A stretch of DNA of 64,000 nucleotides, taken from NCBI RefSeq assembly GCF_947503875.1, contig NZ_CANNFH010000003.1:248001-312000 (forward strand). Reading direction: 5' to 3'. Origin of the DNA: an uncultured Polaribacter sp. GTDB taxonomy: Bacteria > Bacteroidota > Bacteroidia > Flavobacteriales > Flavobacteriaceae. The translations under genes were made by a program, and so were the position numbers. The notes under the pieces are model-generated. The model was given only the letters and a program-made list of their open reading frames with translations. It searched no databases and was not told the DNA's origin. Of the stretch, positions 46,528 through 55,098 are shown one piece after another (position 1 is the stretch's first letter; each line of letters starts with the position of its first letter).

Positions 46528-47385
46528 TTAAAAAGCTTTTAAACTTAAATCTAAATTATAAACAGAATGTGTTAATGCGCCAGAAGAAATATAATCTACA
46601 CCACATTCTGCATAATTTCTAATGGTTTTTTCGTTAATTCCGCCAGAAGATTCTGTTAAACAAGTATCGCCAATTAAAGCTACTGCTGTTTTGGTATCCT
46701 TATAATTAAAATTATCTATTAAAATTCTATACACACCAGGAACTGATAAAATTTCTTTGATTTCTGCTAAACTTCTAGCTTCAACAATAATCTTAATATC
46801 TAATCCTTTTTCAGCTAAATATTTTTTGGTTTTTGTAATGGCTTGCGTAATTCCTCCAGCAAAATCTATATGGTTGTCTTTAATCATAACCATGTCATAC
46901 AAAGCAAACCTATGGTTTACACCACCACCAATTTTTACTGCCCATTTTTCTAAAGCTCTAATACCTGGTGTGGTTTTTCTAGTATCTAAGATTTTGGTTG
47001 ATGTACCTTCTAATAAACTTACAAAAAAAGCAGTTTTTGTAGCAATAGCACTCATTCTCTGCATTGCATTTAATACCAAACGTTCTGCCATTAATATGGA
47101 TTGTGATTTACCTGAAACATGAAACACAATATCTCCAAATTTTACTTTTTCTCCATCATTTATAAAAGTTTCAACCTCTAAATCTGCATCAACATACTTA
47201 AAAACTTGTTTTGCAAATGATACTCCTGCAATAATACCATCGTCTTTTACTAATAATTTAGCTTTACCCATTGCTGTTGCAGGTATACAAGATAATGAAG
47301 TATGATCTCCATCACCCACATCTTCTCTAATGGCATTTTTAATAATTAAATCTAATTCGTTTTGAAATTGTGCTTCCTTTATCAT
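46528..47385 (-). CDS. nadC: Nicotinate-nucleotide pyrophosphorylase (quinolinate phosphoribosyltransferase)
   Basis: A 285-residue NadC, which converts quinolinate and PRPP to nicotinate mononucleotide in NAD synthesis. It has the N-terminal IREDVGDGDHTSL, the active-site region LDTRKTTPGIRALEKWAV (about 132) with the PRPP-contacting Arg/Lys residues, and HRFALYDMVMIKDNHI. The C-terminal ESSGGINEKTIRNYAECGVD closes the barrel. I start at MIKEAQFQNE (47385). nadA and nadB are not nearby. Confidence 0.94.
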   Translation of the reverse strand: MIKEAQFQNELDLIIKNAIREDVGDGDHTSLSCIPATAMGKAKLLVKDDGIIAGVSFAKQVFKYVDADLEVETFINDGEKVKFGDIVFHVSGKSQSILMAERLVLNAMQRMSAIATKTAFFVSLLEGTSTKILDTRKTTPGIRALEKWAVKIGGGVNHRFALYDMVMIKDNHIDFAGGITQAITKTKKYLAEKGLDIKIIVEARSLAEIKEILSVPGVYRILIDNFNYKDTKTAVALIGDTCLTESSGGINEKTIRNYAECGVDYISSGALTHSVYNLDLSLKAF

Positions 47386-47520
47386 AAAGTATATATTCTG
47401 TTGTAAAAATAACAATGATTTTGAAAATTAGGAGATAATTGCATAAATTATAAATAGAAATCTATTTTTATTAACGAGAGAAGTATTTCTTTCGAATAAA
47501 AATGCAAGAATAAAAACTGT

Positions 47521-49332
47521 TTATAGCGATAAGTTAATTACAACTCGGGTGCCACTGTCTTTTTCTGAATTCATAAACAAACGCCCATTTATATAACTAA
47601 TGCGTTCTTTCATAAATAAAAGCCCCATTCCCTTATCTGAGTTGGAAGACTTCATATTTTCTTCATTAAAACCTAATCCATCATCTTCTATGGTAATACT
47701 TAACATTTTTTCTGTATGCTTTATTACCACCAAAATATAATTAGATTCTGCATATTTAATAGCGTTATTTATAGCTTCTTGGGTTATTCTGTACAAATTA
47801 GTTTCTACCAAAGAATCTAAACGTTTTTCAAAATTAGTTTTATTGGTAAATAAAATATTTTTACCTGTTAATTTAGCCAATTGAATAGTTAATTTTTGTA
47901 ACGCAGGCGCAAATCCATAATCAGTTAATTCTGGTGGCGTTAAATTAAAGGTGGCCATTCTAACACCTTGAATAATTTGTTTGGTTAACTGCTTTAAATT
48001 ATTGATTTTGTTTGCTGAATTTGCCAAACTTTCTGTATTAATAGACTCTACTGTAAATTTTAAGGCAGTTAACATTTGCCCAATTCCATCATGAATATCT
48101 TTTGCTATTCTTTTTCTTTCTTCTTCTTGTGCATCTATAATTTTACTAGAAAGTACTTTCTGTGCTTCAATTTCTTGGTTGTATTTTTGACTAGAAACCT
48201 CATTTAAAGTAGCTTCATTTAATTTTCTTTTAGAAATATTAGAACAAAGAATTAATATTTTCTTTTCTACACCAACACTTTTAATAGGTATTATAGACAT
48301 TTCTAACCAAAGATTGTCTCCTGTATTTGAAGTTACCTCAACTTCACCTTCCCAATTATTTTTACGATGTCTTATTAAATTTTTCAGGTAAATTTGCTGT
48401 CCTTGGTCTGTAGTTAGTAATTCTTCTACAGCGCCTTGTACTGTGTTTTGTGAGAGCCCCATTAAGTTTTGAAACTTTTTACTCATGTATAGAGCATTAC
48501 CTTCTGTATTTGTACTTACAAATAAAGCAGCATTGTCTATAGCATAATTTAACTCTTGTAATTCTTGTAAAGAGGCTTCTTTCTCATTATACATTACCTG
48601 TAATGCCAATGCTTTGTCTTGTGCTTCAATTTTTGAAGTAGATAATTGTTTAATAATATCTCTAATTTTGAAAGAAATTGGCCTAAATAAAAATAAGATT
48701 TCTAACGCTAATATTAACAACGAAATGATTAATAAAGCACGCTCTAAAAATTTTAATTTATTAACTTTAGCCTTACTTATTTCATCATATTTAAAAACAA
48801 TGGCATTCATTTTTGATAAAAAATCACTTTCGTTTTTTAAAATAATATTGATGCTGCTTTCCAGGTCATTTTTATTAATAGTATCTCTATTTTTTGAAAT
48901 AATAAGTAAACGCTCTATTGCCTTATGCATTGGCAAAAAATGAGCATCTAAATCTCTAAACATTTTTAAAATTACAATATTCGTCTCTTTAGGTAAACCT
49001 AAATCTGTATTTCCTTGTTGTAAATTTTTATGAGAGTTTACCCAAAGTTTATGGGTGTTTGAGAGTGTTTTTAAAAGTATTTCTTTTTGAGTAGCGTTTA
49101 CACTGTTTTTAAATTGCAGCGCTTCTTTAGTTAGTTTTTGACTTAACATTCTTTGACGACCAGCAATATTAACTACTCTAGAATCGTTAATTTGAGTGCT
49201 AATATGGTCTTGAATTAAAAACTGAGCAATTACAATAGAAAGCGCAACAGCCAAAAAGGCTAGAAGGTATAAACGCCTTAATTTATTAAAAATTTTGGCA
49301 TCTAAATTATTATGTTGTTCTGCTTTACTCAT
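47521..49332 (-). CDS. NarX-like nitrate/nitrite sensor histidine kinase (PilJ-type input, PAS, HisKA_3)
   Basis: A 603-residue membrane kinase. TM1 (21-40) and TM2 (197-217) bracket a helical periplasmic domain that begins [20 protein letters not shown] (53-72), the P-box of the NarX/PilJ nitrate-sensing family with key Arg59 and Arg61. A coiled-coil (about 220-260) and a PAS domain (about 262-370) follow, then HisKA_3 with the phosphoacceptor His414 (KDIHDGIGQ) and HATPase_c with N-box near 522 and DDGLGF near 550. It is the third gene of nirD-DUF4202-kinase (15-base gap). The likely partner is the NarL-type regulator at 60936. Confidence 0.85.
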   Translation of the reverse strand: MSKAEQHNNLDAKIFNKLRRLYLLAFLAVALSIVIAQFLIQDHISTQINDSRVVNIAGRQRMLSQKLTKEALQFKNSVNATQKEILLKTLSNTHKLWVNSHKNLQQGNTDLGLPKETNIVILKMFRDLDAHFLPMHKAIERLLIISKNRDTINKNDLESSINIILKNESDFLSKMNAIVFKYDEISKAKVNKLKFLERALLIISLLILALEILFLFRPISFKIRDIIKQLSTSKIEAQDKALALQVMYNEKEASLQELQELNYAIDNAALFVSTNTEGNALYMSKKFQNLMGLSQNTVQGAVEELLTTDQGQQIYLKNLIRHRKNNWEGEVEVTSNTGDNLWLEMSIIPIKSVGVEKKILILCSNISKRKLNEATLNEVSSQKYNQEIEAQKVLSSKIIDAQEEERKRIAKDIHDGIGQMLTALKFTVESINTESLANSANKINNLKQLTKQIIQGVRMATFNLTPPELTDYGFAPALQKLTIQLAKLTGKNILFTNKTNFEKRLDSLVETNLYRITQEAINNAIKYAESNYILVVIKHTEKMLSITIEDDGLGFNEENMKSSNSDKGMGLLFMKERISYINGRLFMNSEKDSGTRVVINLSL

Positions 49333-49347
49333 AGTTGTAATTAAAAA

Positions 49348-49929
49348 CTATGCCAATGCTTTAGAAATTAAGGTGGCCTCTTCTTGCGAAAAATTAAGTT
49401 TTAATGCAGCCTCGTGTCCTTTTTTAGACATTTTACCCCAAGTTTTTTGTAAAATATCTATGAGTTTTTCTTCTGTATATTTTTTTGAGAATTTAGAAAA
49501 GTAATGTTCTAGAAAAACCAAACAAATTACATCTTCTAACAACTGCGTTTCTACATTCTTTTTTAGTTGTTTTTTTTGCAATAAAAATTTTACATTATCA
49601 ATAATAGCTTTATCGTAACCTACTTCTGTTAAAATTTCTGAAGCTTTTTCTGCATGAAATTTATACAAATATCTTCGCCATTTTAAATACCCAACTTTAT
49701 TCATTTCGTAAGAATCTCTAGGAATTTCCCACCTGCAAATGTGTTGGCAACGTGCAGCTAACTTTACAGATTCTGATGCATTAGGCTCAAAATCTTCTAG
49801 CGTTTTACTCATTCTAATGCCGTAAAGTAATTCTTTAGGATGTTCTTTATCTTGCCAAAGTTCTTTATTTGGGTCTTTAGAATTTGCGTAATCTATGAGT
49901 TCTATAGCCTTATTAAATTTATCTTTCAA
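49348..49929 (-). CDS. DUF4202 protein, embedded in the nitrite reductase/sensor operon
   Basis: A 193-residue soluble helical protein of the DUF4202 family. His-rich segments AARCQHICRWEIPRDSYEM (about 56-76), YKFHAEKASEIL and FLEHYFSKFS could form an HD-like metal site, though no canonical HD doublet is present. It sits between nirD (30-base gap) and the sensor kinase (15-base gap), so it is co-transcribed with nitrite reductase. A role in nitrite reduction or its control is inferred from position only. Confidence 0.75.
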   Translation of the reverse strand: MKDKFNKAIELIDYANSKDPNKELWQDKEHPKELLYGIRMSKTLEDFEPNASESVKLAARCQHICRWEIPRDSYEMNKVGYLKWRRYLYKFHAEKASEILTEVGYDKAIIDNVKFLLQKKQLKKNVETQLLEDVICLVFLEHYFSKFSKKYTEEKLIDILQKTWGKMSKKGHEAALKLNFSQEEATLISKALA

Positions 49930-49959
49930 AATTGTAAAGTTTTTTAATTGACTTCAAAT

Positions 49960-50337
49960 TTATTCAGAAAATCCAACATACACACTATTATCTTCAATTT
50001 TTACAGGATAAGTTGCTATTGCCTCTAATTCTCCATTTAAATTTTCGCCATTTTCTAAAGAAAATGTTTTTTTATGTAAAGGACAAGCTACTTTTGGGAT
50101 TCCTTTATCATCACCAATCATACCTCTACTTAAAACCATTTCTAGTTTATGCGGACAAAGGTTTTGACAAGCGTACCATTTATTTTCTCTTGCAAAATTA
50201 AAAACCGCTATTTGTTTATTTTTATACTTTACACAAGCACCACCATCTTTTGGAAAATCTGTTACAGATGCTGCTTTAAACCAAACTGTTACATCTTCTA
50301 TTTTTGTGGTTTTGTATTGTTGTAATATTTCTTGCAT
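49960..50337 (-). CDS. nirD: Nitrite reductase small subunit NirD (Rieske-type)
   Basis: A 125-residue NirD, partner of NirB in the cytoplasmic NADH-dependent reduction of nitrite to ammonium. It adopts the Rieske fold, and the iron-sulfur ligands appear intact: CPH in NLCPHKLEMVLSRG (about 61) and CPLHK in VACPLHKKTF (about 87). Several NirD proteins have lost these. It is separated from nirB by 364 bases containing a dispersed element, so it may be transcribed partly independently. DUF4202 and the nitrate sensor kinase follow in the same unit. Confidence 0.9.
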   Translation of the reverse strand: MQEILQQYKTTKIEDVTVWFKAASVTDFPKDGGACVKYKNKQIAVFNFARENKWYACQNLCPHKLEMVLSRGMIGDDKGIPKVACPLHKKTFSLENGENLNGELEAIATYPVKIEDNSVYVGFSE

Positions 50338-50482
50338 TTTATATTTGCTTTTAGCTTTTAGCTTTTGGCTATTGGCGATTATATTTTATAATTGTGTCGT
50401 TTAGTTTTATTATTTCTACTATTTGGTTGAAATCTTATTGACACGTTATTTTTTACCTCTATTTTTTTATCTAACGAAACTT

Positions 50483-50604
50483 GCGTTAGGGATTGAAGCC
50501 CTTCGTCTACGCTCAGGACAGGCTCATGTTTGAGCTCTCCCGCTTTTTTTTGCGGGAAGCGAGTGCTGAAATCCCGTTAAAACCTGCCTGCGATAGGCAG
50601 GCGC
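50483..50604 (+). repeat. Dispersed intergenic element, copy 3, with nested smaller repeats
   Basis: The ends GCGTTAGGGATTGAA and CCCGTTAAAAC match copies 1 and 2. The central hairpin is CTCCCGC - T run - GCGGGAAG. A block of about 26 bases containing TACGCTCAGGACAGGCTCA is inserted near 50501-50526, and the palindrome CCTGCCT-GCGAT-AGGCAGG (50583-50601) is inserted near the right end. It occupies the 364-base gap between nirB and nirD (50338-50701). The gap also has an AGCTTTT-type tandem run next to the nirD start and no gene. Confidence 0.75.
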
Positions 50605-50701
50605 ACAAAAAAATATTCTATTAAATATACCTACTACAATTTTAAAACAGTAAGGGATATTTTTTAAACTGAAAACTGCTACTGATTGCTGTTAACTATT
50701 T

Positions 50702-53215
50702 TTATTGCCAAGGTTCTGGCATTTTTTGTTCTCTTAATGGTACAAAAACTAAATTATCGTCTTCGTCTTCGCTATTTACAAAATGGTTGAAACGTTTCAT
50801 TACTTCAGGATCATTTATGGCTTGCGTCCACTCACACTCAAACTTGTTTACTAAAGTTTGCATTTCTTCTTCTAAATCTGCAGCAATGCCTAATGAATCT
50901 TGCACAATTACTTCTTTTAAATAGGCTAAACCACCTTCTAAACGATCTTGCCATGCAGCTGTTCTTTGCAATGGTTTTGCTGTACGCATGTAAAACATTA
51001 AATATCTATCTAAGTATTTTACTACAGTTTCATTGTCTATTTGTTCTGCTAATAGTTCTGCATGACGTGGTGTTGCACCTCCATTTCCTCCAACATATAA
51101 ATTCCAACCACCTTCTACAGCAATTAACCCAAAATCTTTACCACGTGCCTCTGCACATTCTCTAATACAACCAGAAACGCCACCTTTAATTTTGTGCGGT
51201 GCACGAATACCTCTGTATCTGTTTTCTAATTCGATACCAAAACTTATGGCTTCATCCATACCATATCTACACCAAGTAGAACCTACACAAGTTTTTACAG
51301 TACGTAAAGATTTTCCGTAAGCATGACCACTCTCAAAACCTGCATCTACTAATTCTCGCCAAATATGTGGTAGTTGATTTAAGGTTGCACCAAATAAATC
51401 GATACGCACACCACCTGTAATTTTAGTATATAAATCGTATTTTTTGGCAACTTCACCTAGCACAATTAATTTGTCTGGTGTAATTTCTCCACCAGGAACT
51501 CTAGGCACCACAGAATAGGTTCCGTTTCTTTGAATATTTGCTAAAAAACGATCGTTAGAATCTTGAATTGCATATTCTTTATTAGCAGTATCTGCATTAA
51601 TAGTTGCCATTAAAGAGGCAATTAAAGGTTTACACAATTCGCAACCATGACCACCATTTCCATGATTGTCTAATACTTCATTAAAAGTAGTATACCCTTT
51701 TACCTGTATAATTTTATATAAATCTTGTCTGTTATAATCAAAATGCTCACAAACGGATTCTTTTACTGTTATACCTAAAGATTTTAAAGTGGCGTTGGTT
51801 AAATCTGCAACCATTGGTTTACAACCACCACAACCTGTACCTGCTTTTGTAAGACTAACAACACCAGCTACATCTGTTGCTTGGCCAGTTTCTATAGCAT
51901 TACATATTTGCCCTTTTGTTACACTTTCACAAGAACATACTTGTGCTTCATCTGGTAAATCTGTTACGTCTCCTAAAGATGCAGCACCGTCTGTTGCAGG
52001 CAAAATTAATTCTGCCGGATTTTCTGGAATTTTCATTCCGTTTAAGAAAATTTGATGCAACATACTATAATCAGAAGCATCACCAACCATAATTCCTCCT
52101 AACAGCGATTTTCCTTCTTTATCTACAATAATACTTTTGTAAATGCCTTCATAACCGTTTTCGTAAACAATTTCTACGCCATTATTTTCATTTAAAGCAT
52201 CTCCAAAACTAGCAACGTCTATACCACTAAGTTTTAATTTGGTAGACATATCTATTGCTGAAGGCATTACAACCTCTTTATCTTCTAAAATTTGTGCCAC
52301 TGCAACTTCTGCCATATCATAACCAGGAGCTACTAAACCGTAAATCATGCCATTTAATAAGGCACATTCACCAATGGCAAATATATTTGGGTCAGACGTT
52401 CGCATATCATTAGTTACTAATATTCCGCCTCTTGTACCTACTTCTAAATTACAAGTTTTAGCCAATTCGTCTCTTGGTCTAATACCTGCAGAAACCAAAA
52501 GCATATCAAAAGGAGTAGTATCTTCTTCAGAAAACTGCATTCCTGTCATTTTTCCATTTCCTGCAATCTGTTGTGTAGCTTTATTTAATAGAATCTCTAT
52601 CCCTAATGCTTCTAATTTTGTTTGTAATGATTTACTAGCATCTGTATTTAATTGTCTTGGCATTAATCTTGGTGCAAATTCTACAACCGAAGTTTTCAAC
52701 CCCATATCTACTAAAGCTTTTGCTGCTTCTAAACCCAAAAGACCACCACCTAAAATTGCAGCCTTCTTTTGTGTACCTTCTTCTTTTAATTTTGCTACGT
52801 AGTTTATAGTAGCGTCTAAATCTTCTATAGTTCTGTATACAAAAACACCTTCTTTTTCTATTCCTTTAATAGGAGGCACAAAAGCAGATGAACCTGTGGC
52901 TAAAACAATATAATCGTAATTGTACTTTTTATCGTCTGCTGTAGTTATGGTTTTAGATTTTCTGCTGATATCTGTAACTCTAGCATTGGTAATTAACTCA
53001 ACTTTATTTTCTTCGTACCAAGAACGTGGCGCCATTTCTAAGGCTTTCGCATCTTTATTTTCAAAATATTCACTTAAATGAACTCTATCATAAGCGGGTC
53101 TTGGTTCTTCACCAAAAACAGTAATCGAAAAGTTTTTACTTGCTTCTTGGGCTACAAATTTTTCACAAAATTTATACCCTACCATTCCGTTACCAATAAC
53201 TATTATTTTTTTCAT
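50702..53215 (-). CDS. nirB: Nitrite reductase large subunit NirB (NADH, sirohaem)
   Basis: An 837-residue enzyme reducing nitrite to ammonium. The FAD motif GNGMVGYKF (8-16) and NAD motif GGGLLGLEAA (155-165) form the flavin half. BFD-like 2Fe-2S segments have Cys427, Cys429, Cys462 and Cys465, and a second CELC at 525-528. The sirohaem/4Fe-4S ligands are Cys643, Cys649, Cys683 and Cys687. The gene is divergent from cobA, which makes the sirohaem precursor, across a 139-base region with two copies of the TACGTA operator. nirD follows after a 364-base gap. Confidence 0.95.
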   Translation of the reverse strand: MKKIIVIGNGMVGYKFCEKFVAQEASKNFSITVFGEEPRPAYDRVHLSEYFENKDAKALEMAPRSWYEENKVELITNARVTDISRKSKTITTADDKKYNYDYIVLATGSSAFVPPIKGIEKEGVFVYRTIEDLDATINYVAKLKEEGTQKKAAILGGGLLGLEAAKALVDMGLKTSVVEFAPRLMPRQLNTDASKSLQTKLEALGIEILLNKATQQIAGNGKMTGMQFSEEDTTPFDMLLVSAGIRPRDELAKTCNLEVGTRGGILVTNDMRTSDPNIFAIGECALLNGMIYGLVAPGYDMAEVAVAQILEDKEVVMPSAIDMSTKLKLSGIDVASFGDALNENNGVEIVYENGYEGIYKSIIVDKEGKSLLGGIMVGDASDYSMLHQIFLNGMKIPENPAELILPATDGAASLGDVTDLPDEAQVCSCESVTKGQICNAIETGQATDVAGVVSLTKAGTGCGGCKPMVADLTNATLKSLGITVKESVCEHFDYNRQDLYKIIQVKGYTTFNEVLDNHGNGGHGCELCKPLIASLMATINADTANKEYAIQDSNDRFLANIQRNGTYSVVPRVPGGEITPDKLIVLGEVAKKYDLYTKITGGVRIDLFGATLNQLPHIWRELVDAGFESGHAYGKSLRTVKTCVGSTWCRYGMDEAISFGIELENRYRGIRAPHKIKGGVSGCIRECAEARGKDFGLIAVEGGWNLYVGGNGGATPRHAELLAEQIDNETVVKYLDRYLMFYMRTAKPLQRTAAWQDRLEGGLAYLKEVIVQDSLGIAADLEEEMQTLVNKFECEWTQAINDPEVMKRFNHFVNSEDEDDNLVFVPLREQKMPEPWQ

Positions 53216-53243
53216 CTGAGTACACTTATTTATAAACTTGAAA

Positions 53244-53265
53244 CAAAAATACGTATTAATACGTA
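53244..53265 (-). promoter_or_regulatory. nirB promoter with palindromic operator TACGTATTAATACGTA
   Basis: The perfect 16-bp palindrome spans 53250-53265. On the minus strand its last TA is the first TA of the -7 element TATTTTTG (53251-53244). No TTG lies at -33. The ATG of nirB follows after 28 bases. The same palindrome with the same offset to -7 precedes nasA. Confidence 0.75.
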
Positions 53266-53292
53266 AAAAAACAGAGTAAAACTTAGATTATT

Positions 53293-53314
53293 TATTTAAA
53301 ACTACGTATTTTTG
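53293..53314 (+). promoter_or_regulatory. cobA promoter with half-conserved operator
   Basis: TATTTAAAACTACGTA (53293-53308) has a perfect right half and a degenerate left half. Its last TA begins the -7 element TATTTTTG (53307-53314), the same phasing as at nirB. No -33 TTG. The ATG is 40 bases downstream. Confidence 0.6.
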
Positions 53315-53354
53315 TCAAAAACCTAATAATATTAGGGTGTAAATATCAATAGCC

Positions 53355-54128
53355 ATGAAAAATAATAGAAAAACTTATAAAGTGACATTAGTTGGTGCAG
53401 GACCAGGAGCTATAGATTTAATAACGGTAAAAGGTTTAAACGCTATTAAAAGTGCTGATATTATTTTTTACGATGCGCTTGTAAATAAAGCGCTTTTAAA
53501 AAATGCAAAACCAAACACCACTCTTATATACGTAGGTAAACGATTTAATAATCATCGTTTTTCTCAAACTGAAATTAATGCTTTATTAGCAGAATACGCG
53601 TTTAAACATAACAATGTGGTACGTTTAAAAGGTGGTGACCCATTTGTGTTTGGTAGAGGATCTGAAGAAGTAGATTACTTAGAAAATTGCGGTGTAGAAG
53701 TTGAAATTATACCAGGAATTAGCAGCGCATTAGCAGTGCCTACAAATCAAGGAATTCCACTTACCAAAAGAGGTGTAAATGAGAGTTTTTGGGTAATTAC
53801 AGGTACAACTTCTAACGGACAAATTTCTAAAGATATTATTCATGGTGCAAGATCTTCTGCTACTTTAGTTGTCTTAATGGGATTGCGTAATTTTGAGACA
53901 ATAATTAGCGAAGTACTAAAACATAGATCTAAAAACACTCCTTTTGCCATTATTCAAAATGGAACGCTAAAAAACGAAACCATTTGTATTGAAACATTAG
54001 AGAATCACAAAAACGCATTATCTCAAATAGATTACAAAGCACCCGGTATTATTGTTATTGGTGATGTTGTTGCAGAACACCATGCATTTTTAGAAGAGGA
54101 AATTCAACGTGTTTTAGAAATGTATTAA
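53355..54128 (+). CDS. cobA: Uroporphyrinogen-III C-methyltransferase (SUMT)
   Basis: A 257-residue SAM-dependent enzyme that methylates uroporphyrinogen III twice to precorrin-2, the start of sirohaem synthesis. SAM-binding motifs are VTLVGAGPGAIDLITVKGL (about 10), LKGGDPFVFGRGSEE (about 92) and IPGISSALAVPTNQGIPLTK. No uroporphyrinogen synthase or CysG dehydrogenase domain is fused, so the oxidation and ferrochelation steps must be encoded elsewhere. Its place beside nirB and its shared operator show that it supplies sirohaem to NirB. The Crp-type gene follows 30 bases later. Confidence 0.93.
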   Translation: MKNNRKTYKVTLVGAGPGAIDLITVKGLNAIKSADIIFYDALVNKALLKNAKPNTTLIYVGKRFNNHRFSQTEINALLAEYAFKHNNVVRLKGGDPFVFGRGSEEVDYLENCGVEVEIIPGISSALAVPTNQGIPLTKRGVNESFWVITGTTSNGQISKDIIHGARSSATLVVLMGLRNFETIISEVLKHRSKNTPFAIIQNGTLKNETICIETLENHKNALSQIDYKAPGIIVIGDVVAEHHAFLEEEIQRVLEMY

Positions 54129-54158
54129 ACATTTAATTAGAAGTAAAACAATAAAACT

Positions 54159-54875
54159 ATGCCAATTAATCCCATACCATGTACTTCTTGTGAAAACACA
54201 AATTGTTTAGTTTACAAACACATTAAAACGAAAGGCTTCGAAAAATTTATTACTGAAAAAAACACATTTTCTTGTAAAAAAGGACAACAATTCGTTATGG
54301 AAGGTGCCCCAACTAATGGTTTGTTTTTTATACAAAGTGGTAAAGCAAAAGTATTAAAAACTGGTATTTATGGTAAAGAACAAATTTTACGATTTGTTAC
54401 CGATGGCGAAGTTATAGGTCATAGAGGCTTTGGTATAAGACAAAAATATTCTATAGGTGCACTAGCATTAGAAGATACCACACTTTGCAACTTTTCCGAT
54501 AAAACTTTAAAGGAAATGCTGATTCAAATACCTGAATTAACTTATGATTTTATGCTATTTTATGCGGAAGAACTCAGTAAATCTGAAGACAAAGTAAAAA
54601 CATTAGCGCAAATGACCGTTCGTGAAAAAGTAATAGATAGCTTACTCTACATTAACAGAAAATTTGGTACAAATAAAAAAGGACACTTAAACCTAATACT
54701 TAGTAGAAAAGAAATTGCAGATTTTGCTGGTACCACAGATGAACAAGTAACTAGAACCTTTTCCAACTTAAAAAAGGAGGGCTACATCTCAACAAGTGGT
54801 AAAAGAATCGCTATTCAAAACATTACAGCGTTAAAAAAAGAAATTGCTGAACATAATTATTACCTAGCTAGTTAA
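54159..54875 (+). CDS. Crp/Fnr-family regulator with N-terminal cysteine cluster
   Basis: A 238-residue regulator. The N-terminus has Cys8, Cys11 and Cys16 (CTSCENTNC) and a fourth Cys39, an FNR-like arrangement that could bind an oxygen- or NO-sensitive 4Fe-4S cluster. The cyclic-nucleotide-type sensor fold spans about 35-150. The helix-turn-helix has ADFAGTTDEQVTRTFSNLKK (about 187-206) as recognition helix. Since cobA lies 30 bases upstream, it is probably co-transcribed with it. It is one of two candidates to bind the TACGTA sites of this island. Confidence 0.85.
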   Translation: MPINPIPCTSCENTNCLVYKHIKTKGFEKFITEKNTFSCKKGQQFVMEGAPTNGLFFIQSGKAKVLKTGIYGKEQILRFVTDGEVIGHRGFGIRQKYSIGALALEDTTLCNFSDKTLKEMLIQIPELTYDFMLFYAEELSKSEDKVKTLAQMTVREKVIDSLLYINRKFGTNKKGHLNLILSRKEIADFAGTTDEQVTRTFSNLKKEGYISTSGKRIAIQNITALKKEIAEHNYYLAS

Positions 54876-54904
54876 TTCCTAGCTATTATTTCCCCCGATG
54901 ATGG

Positions 54905-54934
54905 AGGTACTTAGGTTTTCTAAGTACCTTTTTT
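54905..54934 (+). terminator. Terminator of the cobA-crp unit
   Basis: AGGTACTTAG (54905-54914), loop GTTTT, CTAAGTACCT (54920-54929), then Ts. A smaller hairpin TAGCTAG/CTAGCTA (54865-54885) spans the stop codon just before it. Confidence 0.8.
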
Positions 54935-55045
54935 AGTTTAAAAATGAGGTACTTACCATAAAAACCTGCTATAAACCATATTATTAACTGATTAAAAATA
55001 GATGAAAATCGATTGTTTTGCATGTTTCATTCTTAAATACTGATA

Positions 55046-55083
55046 TATATTTGTCAAAAAATAAGTACTAATACGTAGATTAA
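55046..55083 (+). promoter_or_regulatory. nrt operon promoter region with TACGTA-type operator
   Basis: TAAGTACTAATACGTA (55062-55077) is the operator with one mismatch in the left half. A good -7 element, TATATTTG, lies upstream at 55046-55053, so the operator would cover the start of transcription. Alternatively the phasing of the other sites would make TAGATTAA (55076-55083) a weak -7. The ATG is at 55099. Confidence 0.5.
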
Positions 55084-55098
55084 AAAACTTAACAAGAA

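Noticed and set aside
52347..52802. 151-codon frame opposite nirB
   Set aside because: Antisense shadow of a well-supported enzyme; composition follows nirB codon positions and no family is recognisable.
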